DNA of 64,000 nucleotides from Litoreibacter halocynthiae (GTDB lineage Bacteria; Pseudomonadota; Alphaproteobacteria; Rhodobacterales; Rhodobacteraceae). This document shows positions 59,898-64,000 of this stretch, piece after piece. Every line of letters begins with the position of its first letter. Positions within the stretch are counted from its first letter, which is position 1. A program made the translations under genes and the position numbers. The stretch covers positions 682,001 through 746,000 of the forward strand of contig NZ_SOBH01000002.1 in assembly GCF_004365635.1 (NCBI RefSeq), read 5' to 3'. The notes under the pieces are model-generated. The model did not search any database. It was given only the letters and a program-made list of their open reading frames with translations, and was not told the DNA's origin.

Positions 59898-60850
59898 GCC
59901 TGCGCGCGCTACTGATTGGTGCTATGCTGCTCACTACGCCCGTGGCCGCACAAGATGATCGCCAAGCCGCCATCGTTACCGCGTTCGAGGCATGGATGTC
60001 CGACCACAGCATCACCGAAGCCTCCATCGCCGTGCTCGCAGGCGATGCCCGCGCACCGACGCTGACGAAGGGCTACGGCCGCGATGCCGCCGCGCCTGTC
60101 ACATTGGCCAGCCTGTCGAAAGCCATCACCGGCGCTTGCATCGCGGTGTTCCAGCAAGAAGGTGTCTTCGACCTCGACGCGCAGATTTCAACGCTGATTG
60201 ACGCCCCCGAAGGCACGGGCAGTTTGCCCGATTTTCTGTCCCAGACCTCCGGCTTTGACGAAGACTTGACTCAAGGCAAGCCGTGGCATCTGGAAGCCGT
60301 CCGCACGCCGCGCCATAAGCTCGCGACCAAACTGGCGCTGGAAGCCCCCCGGGCAGATGCATCCTTCCGCTACAACAACGCCAACTACGCCGTACTGGGC
60401 GCCGTGATCGACGCCCATGCGCAACAAGACTACGAGGCCGACTGCCGGTCGCTGGTTCTCGATCCTCTGGGCATCACCACCGCAGCGCTCGACCCTGTCT
60501 GGGGCCCGCTGGGAGCGTGGGGCGGCTGGTCCATGTCCGTTGGCGATTACGCCCGGTTTGCAAAGGAGTGGTTCGGCAGCACCCGCAACATCGGGCGCGC
60601 GCCGCTTGACTGGCCCCATGCCGAGCTTGGGCGCGGTGCGAAATATGTGATGGGGTCATTCTATCGTAATATAAAAGGGCACAACCTCTTCTGGCACGCG
60701 GGATTGCTGTGCTGGGACGACGATGGCGACGGCTCCTATTTTGCCAGCTACGGCGGCGAAATGGTCGTGGTGGTCAGCTACGCCGCCTGTCTGGAGGACG
60801 GCGCGCTTGGCGATCTGGACACGTTCTTGTTCAAGGCGGCGCTGCGTTAG
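59894..60850 (+). CDS. class C beta-lactamase-like serine hydrolase, exported
   Basis: A 318-residue protein with a signal peptide (cleavage after VAA or AAQ, about 19-20). The nucleophile motif is SLSK (Ser73-Lys76), the second motif is YNN in [12 protein letters not shown], and a C-terminal HAGLL stands in place of the KTG box. This is the PF00144 family: DD-peptidases, esterases and AmpC-like enzymes. Beta-lactam resistance cannot be inferred. It is coupled to ispH by an ATGA overlap. Confidence 0.85.
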   Translation: MSLRALLIGAMLLTTPVAAQDDRQAAIVTAFEAWMSDHSITEASIAVLAGDARAPTLTKGYGRDAAAPVTLASLSKAITGACIAVFQQEGVFDLDAQISTLIDAPEGTGSLPDFLSQTSGFDEDLTQGKPWHLEAVRTPRHKLATKLALEAPRADASFRYNNANYAVLGAVIDAHAQQDYEADCRSLVLDPLGITTAALDPVWGPLGAWGGWSMSVGDYARFAKEWFGSTRNIGRAPLDWPHAELGRGAKYVMGSFYRNIKGHNLFWHAGLLCWDDDGDGSYFASYGGEMVVVVSYAACLEDGALGDLDTFLFKAALR

Positions 60851-60925
60851 TAGGGTGCCGCGCAAGGGCGTGACATCTTCGCCTGCCATGATATCCCTGT
60901 ATCACGCAACCGGAGCACCCTGCCC

Positions 60926-61540
60926 ATGATCACCACCCAATTCCTGCTGACGGCCCTCGTCGTCGTCCTCGCCCCCGGCACCGGCGTTATCTACACGCTG
61001 GCGATGGGCCTCGGCCAAGGCCGCCGCGCGGCACTTTGGGCCGCGTTGGGGTGCACCTTCGGCATCGTCCCCCACCTCGCCGCCGCCACGCTGGGACTTG
61101 CCGCCGTGCTGCACACCTCCGCCCTGCTGTTCCAGATCGTCAAATTCGCGGGCGTCGCCTACCTGCTTTACCTTGCGTGGCAGATGCTCAAATCCGGCGG
61201 CACCCTGTCGGTCAACGGCACGCAAACAGCGCAAAACGGTTGGCGCACCGCCCGTCGGGGCGCATTGATCAACATCCTGAACCCCAAGCTGTCGATCTTC
61301 TTTCTCGCCCTGCTGCCTCCGTTCCTGTCCGGCAACCCCGCGACAGTCACGATTGAGATGACCCTGCTCGGCACGATCTTCATGGCTCTCACCTTCGCGG
61401 TCTTCGTCCTCTACGGCCTCTTCGCCGCCCGCGCCCGCGATGCGATCCTAGGCTCCGAGCGGGTGCTAAAATTGCTCAACCGCTCCTTCGCGGCAATCTT
61501 CGCGGGCCTTGCCGGAAAACTGGCGCTGGAACGCGCATGA
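60926..61540 (+). CDS. LysE/RhtB-family exporter
   Basis: A 204-residue protein with six likely membrane helices. The N-terminal motif is LAPGTGVIYTLAMGLGQG, a variation of the usual PGP sequence, and KFAGVAYLLYLAWQMLKSGG and RGALINILNPKLSIFFLALLP (quoted in part) are family blocks. An amino acid or metabolite exporter of unknown substrate. Its stop overlaps the DUF3429 start (ATGA). Confidence 0.9.
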   Translation: MITTQFLLTALVVVLAPGTGVIYTLAMGLGQGRRAALWAALGCTFGIVPHLAAATLGLAAVLHTSALLFQIVKFAGVAYLLYLAWQMLKSGGTLSVNGTQTAQNGWRTARRGALINILNPKLSIFFLALLPPFLSGNPATVTIEMTLLGTIFMALTFAVFVLYGLFAARARDAILGSERVLKLLNRSFAAIFAGLAGKLALERA

Positions 61541-61974
61541 TCCCCCGCCCCGCCCTTACCCTTGGCCTTGCGGGCCTGCTTCCGTTTCTGTGGGGGGCGC
61601 TCGGCATATTGATCCCCTCCATCGACGACCAGACCACGGCCCTGCTGGGCCAGCGGTTCGGCGCGTCCCATATCCTGATCTTCTACGGCACCGTGATCCT
61701 GTGCTTCATGTCCGGTGTGCTTTGGGGCTTCGCCACCAAAACCAACGCCGCCATAGCCTACGCGCTGAGCACCCTGCCCGCCCTCTGGGCGTTCTTCACC
61801 ATCGGTGGCGGTGGCACGCGCGCCACCACCGCCGTGCTGATCGGCTTTCTGCTGGTCTTCGCCTGCGATGTGCAATTCGCCCGCTGGGGCCTCACGCCCG
61901 CATGGTGGCTCAAGCTCCGCGCGCTTCTGACGGTCATCGTTTGCACCTGCCTCCTCATAGGAATTTACGCATGA
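61537..61974 (+). CDS. DUF3429-family membrane protein
   Basis: A 145-residue protein with about five membrane helices. GLLPFLWGALG near the N-terminus, FYGTVILCFMSGVLWGFA in the middle and FARWGLTPAWWLKLRALLT near the end are the DUF3429 pattern. Function unknown. It overlaps the LysE gene and the methyltransferase gene by 4 nt each, so all are translated in a chain. Confidence 0.83.
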   Translation: MIPRPALTLGLAGLLPFLWGALGILIPSIDDQTTALLGQRFGASHILIFYGTVILCFMSGVLWGFATKTNAAIAYALSTLPALWAFFTIGGGGTRATTAVLIGFLLVFACDVQFARWGLTPAWWLKLRALLTVIVCTCLLIGIYA

Positions 61975-62561
61975 GCGACAAGGAAACCATCGACGTCTAC
62001 AACGCCCGGGCCGCCGCCTACGCGGACACGTTCGCGCGCAACAAGCCCGACGCCGACCTACTGGCTTTCATGGAGGCGGTCACGCCAAACGGGCACATAC
62101 TCGACCTCGGCTGCGGCCCAGGCAATTCTGCCGCAATGATGCAGGCGGCGGGCTTCACACTCAAAGCCACCGACGCCTCCCCCGAGATGATCCGCATCGC
62201 TCGCGACCAGCACAAGGTCGACGCCCGCCTCGCAACCTTCGACGACATATCAGGCATCGACCGCTACGATGGCATCTGGGCCAATTTCTCGCTGCTCCAC
62301 GCGCCGAAAGCCGACATGCCCCGCCACCTGTCCGCCCTGCGCGAGGCCTTGAAACCCAGCGGCATATTCCATATCGGCCTCAAGATCGGGGACGACGCCA
62401 ACCGCGACAAGATCGGGCGGCTCTACAGCTACTATCAGGAAGACGAATTGAAACACCTCCTTACAAACGCAGGCTTCACCCCGCGCAGCACCCGCCTCGG
62501 CGCGGAGCCGGGGCTTGACGGCACCGTCGCCCCTTTCATCATCGTGCTGTCCGATGGCTGA
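61971..62561 (+). CDS. class I SAM-dependent methyltransferase
   Basis: A 196-residue methyltransferase started at [21 protein letters not shown]; a longer frame reaches back to 61509 but covers DUF3429. Motif I, the SAM site, is [15 protein letters not shown]; motif II is [10 protein letters not shown]; motif III is [14 protein letters not shown]. The acceptor is probably a small molecule. It overlaps rnhA by 8 nt. Confidence 0.9.
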   Translation: MSDKETIDVYNARAAAYADTFARNKPDADLLAFMEAVTPNGHILDLGCGPGNSAAMMQAAGFTLKATDASPEMIRIARDQHKVDARLATFDDISGIDRYDGIWANFSLLHAPKADMPRHLSALREALKPSGIFHIGLKIGDDANRDKIGRLYSYYQEDELKHLLTNAGFTPRSTRLGAEPGLDGTVAPFIIVLSDG

Positions 62562-63003
62562 GCTGTTCGCCTACACGGACGGCGCATGTTCCGGCAATCC
62601 TGGTCCCGGCGGCTGGGGCGCCATCCTCATCGCGCGTGAAGGCGACACGGTCGTCAAGGAACGCGAGCTGAAAGGCGGCGAGGCCAACACCACCAACAAC
62701 CGCATGGAAATGCTGGCCGCGATCAACGTGCTGGAAACCCTCAGCCGCGCCTCCAAGCTGACGATCGTGACCGACAGTTCCTACGTCAAGGACGGCATCA
62801 CCAAATGGATTCACGGCTGGAAGGCCAAGGGTTGGAAAAAGAAGGGCGGCGAGATCAAGAATATCGACCTCTGGAAGCGCCTTGACGAGGCCCAGTCCCG
62901 CCATGACGTCACATGGGAATGGGTCAAGGGCCATGCAGGCCACCCCGAAAACGAGCGGGCGGACGAGTTGGCACGCGCTGGTATGGCCCCGTTCAAGCCA
63001 TGA
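62554..63003 (+). CDS. rnhA: ribonuclease HI
   Basis: A 149-residue RNase HI started at [17 protein letters not shown]. All four catalytic acids are present: Asp in YTDGACSGN, Glu in NNRMEMLAA, Asp in [10 protein letters not shown] and Asp in NERADELAR. It removes RNA from RNA-DNA hybrids. The first codons overlap the methyltransferase and the stop overlaps the channel gene by 4 nt. Confidence 0.97.
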   Translation: MAELFAYTDGACSGNPGPGGWGAILIAREGDTVVKERELKGGEANTTNNRMEMLAAINVLETLSRASKLTIVTDSSYVKDGITKWIHGWKAKGWKKKGGEIKNIDLWKRLDEAQSRHDVTWEWVKGHAGHPENERADELARAGMAPFKP

Positions 63004-63620
63004 CATCGCTGGTCTATCTCGACTACGCGTCGGTTTTCGTCTTCGCCCTCACCGGCGCGCTGGTCGCCAGCCGCGCCCAGCTTGATATCGTGGGCTTCAT
63101 CTTCATCGCCTGCCTCACGGCTGTCGGCGGCGGCACCGTGCGCGATGTACTGCTGGCCCGCCCCGTGTTCTGGATGGAGGAGCCGACATTCATCATGGTC
63201 GCCTCCGTCGCTGCCTTCATCGTGTTCTTCACCGCGCATCTGCTGGAATCCCGCTACCGCTCGATCCTCTGGATCGACGCGCTGGCGCTGGCCGTAGCCG
63301 TCCCCGCAGGGGTCGCGGCGGCGGTCTCCATGGAATCCACATGGCCTATCGTGCTGATCATGGGCGTCTCGACCGGCTGCTTTGGCGGCCTGATGCGCGA
63401 CGTAGTGTGCAACGAAGTGCCACTGGTCCTCAAACAGGGCGAGCTTTACGTGACCTGCGCCTTCACAGGAGCCGGTGCAGCGGTCGGCCTGCTCGCCCTA
63501 GGCCAGCCCCTATCGATCGCGCTGCTCGGCTGTGCAGTGGTCACGCTGGCCTTACGCACAGGTTCCATCGCCTTTAGTTGGAGCCTGCCCGTCTACAAAA
63601 GCCGCCCGCCGCGCGTCTAG
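63000..63620 (+). CDS. TRIC-type trimeric cation channel family protein (YadS-like)
   Basis: A 206-residue membrane protein with seven predicted helices in two repeated halves. [17 protein letters not shown] and [19 protein letters not shown] are the two conserved TRIC/UPF0126 blocks. Prokaryotic TRIC proteins conduct monovalent cations. The start is the ATG overlapping the rnhA stop (ATGA); the frame is open further up inside rnhA. Its stop overlaps that of convergent fmt. Confidence 0.9.
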   Translation: MTSLVYLDYASVFVFALTGALVASRAQLDIVGFIFIACLTAVGGGTVRDVLLARPVFWMEEPTFIMVASVAAFIVFFTAHLLESRYRSILWIDALALAVAVPAGVAAAVSMESTWPIVLIMGVSTGCFGGLMRDVVCNEVPLVLKQGELYVTCAFTGAGAAVGLLALGQPLSIALLGCAVVTLALRTGSIAFSWSLPVYKSRPPRV

Positions 63621-64000
63621 GAAAAGCGCTGCGGCGGGGTCCAGCCTTGCGTCACAACCGCCACATCACCAGCCTTCTTGCCCGCCCGTTGCAGCGTCAG
63701 GATTGAAACGGCCTCGTCGCCACTGCCTACGTGCAATTCTCCCGCCAAGACCCGAACGTCTCCGGCAGGAATATCCTGCAAGGTCACTGCGGCTCGCAAG
63801 CATTTGATCCGCTCACCATCCGCCTCTGTCCAAGCCCCCGGAAAAGGCGAAAGCCCGTTAATCTGGCGTACAATCTCGGCAGAACCACGCGTCCAGTCGA
63901 TGCGCGCCTCCGCCTTATCGATTTTGGAGGCGTAGGTCACACCGTCCTCGTGCTGTGGCTCCGGCACCAGTTCGTCTAAACGCGCAAGCGCTTCCACAAT
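63617..64000 (-). CDS. fmt: methionyl-tRNA formyltransferase, C-terminal part (cut by window edge)
   Basis: The visible 127 codons encode the C-terminal domain: GVTYASKIDKAEARIDW, QINGLSPFPGAWTE and a final beta-barrel. These are the hallmark blocks of Fmt, which formylates initiator Met-tRNA. The catalytic N-terminal domain lies beyond 64000. It is convergent with the TRIC-type gene, with 4-nt overlapping stops. Confidence 0.93.
   Translation of the reverse strand: MVEALARLDELVPEPQHEDGVTYASKIDKAEARIDWTRGSAEIVRQINGLSPFPGAWTEADGERIKCLRAAVTLQDIPAGDVRVLAGELHVGSGDEAVSILTLQRAGKKAGDVAVVTQGWTPPQRFS

Noticed and set aside
59894-60850. True AmpC beta-lactamase
   Set aside because: SxxK and YxN motifs are present but no canonical KTG box was found, and there is no ampR or resistance context.
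60852-60920. AGGGTGC / GCACCCT inverted arms between the serine hydrolase and LysE genes
   Set aside because: Arms are about 55 nt apart with no inner pairing or T-tract; probably chance.
61509-62561. 350-codon version of the methyltransferase
   Set aside because: The first 154 codons lie over DUF3429 in another frame; the true start is the ATG at 61971, overlapping the DUF3429 stop.

Overview
The window is chromosomal, core-genome DNA of an alphaproteobacterium, most likely a marine Rhodobacterales (Roseobacter-group) species. Evidence for this is the alphaproteobacterial ChvG-ChvI / HprK / RapZ / PTS cluster next to pckA, the short HPr kinase, a (2S)-methylsuccinyl-CoA dehydrogenase of the ethylmalonyl-CoA pathway, a Hint-domain protein and a DUF6473 protein of Rhodobacterales type, and the recO-DUF1491-era-rnc-lepB-acpS-pdxJ-rsh-rpoZ order. 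No rRNA, CRISPR array, insertion sequence, phage or integron was found. The identification is by sequence recognition only; no search was run.

1-25.9 kb, mostly minus strand, is the translation and transcription block. Read in transcription order (right to left) it runs tuf copy 2, a CatB-like acetyltransferase, a 53-residue exported peptide, tRNA-Trp, an alpha/beta hydrolase, secE, a PLP enzyme, nusG, rplK-rplA, a Hint protein, rplJ-rplL, rpoB-rpoC, an orphan exported protein and a DMT permease, then rpsL-rpsG-fusA-tuf copy 1, a small membrane protein, rpsJ and the start of rplC. Four non-ribosomal genes sit inside otherwise canonical ribosomal/RNA polymerase gene order, which is the most unusual property of the window.

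25.9-36.5 kb is mixed: a lipoprotein, a cytochrome P450, parC (minus), an SH3 protein, an SDR, a HIG1-type small membrane protein with a cob(I)alamin adenosyltransferase, then etfB-etfA, a DUF6473 protein (minus) and 3-hydroxybutyryl-CoA dehydrogenase. The last genes, with mcd at 45 kb, point to acyl-CoA / C2-C4 carbon assimilation feeding electrons to ETF.

36.5-45.2 kb is the regulatory carbon block. chvI-chvG-hprK-rapZ-EIIA(Man)-HPr-acyltransferase runs leftward; pckA-DUF3859 runs rightward from a shared 309-bp control region that holds a LacI-type operator candidate. A TauE/SafE permease follows.

45.3-57.1 kb holds mcd, a META lipoprotein and a long leftward housekeeping series: folK, rpoZ, rsh (ppGpp), DUF2062, pdxJ, LysE, an exported protein, acpS, lepB, rnc, era, DUF1491, recO. 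57.2-64 kb holds a NYN protein, a GNAT, a cytochrome c, then a tightly overlapping rightward run ispH, serine hydrolase, LysE, DUF3429, methyltransferase, rnhA, TRIC-type channel, ending against the 3' part of fmt.

The window contains no obvious defence island or new multi-gene system. The best leads are the interloper genes in the secE-nusG-rpl-rpo cluster, the tiny exported peptide beside tRNA-Trp, and several clean inverted repeats in front of central-carbon genes.
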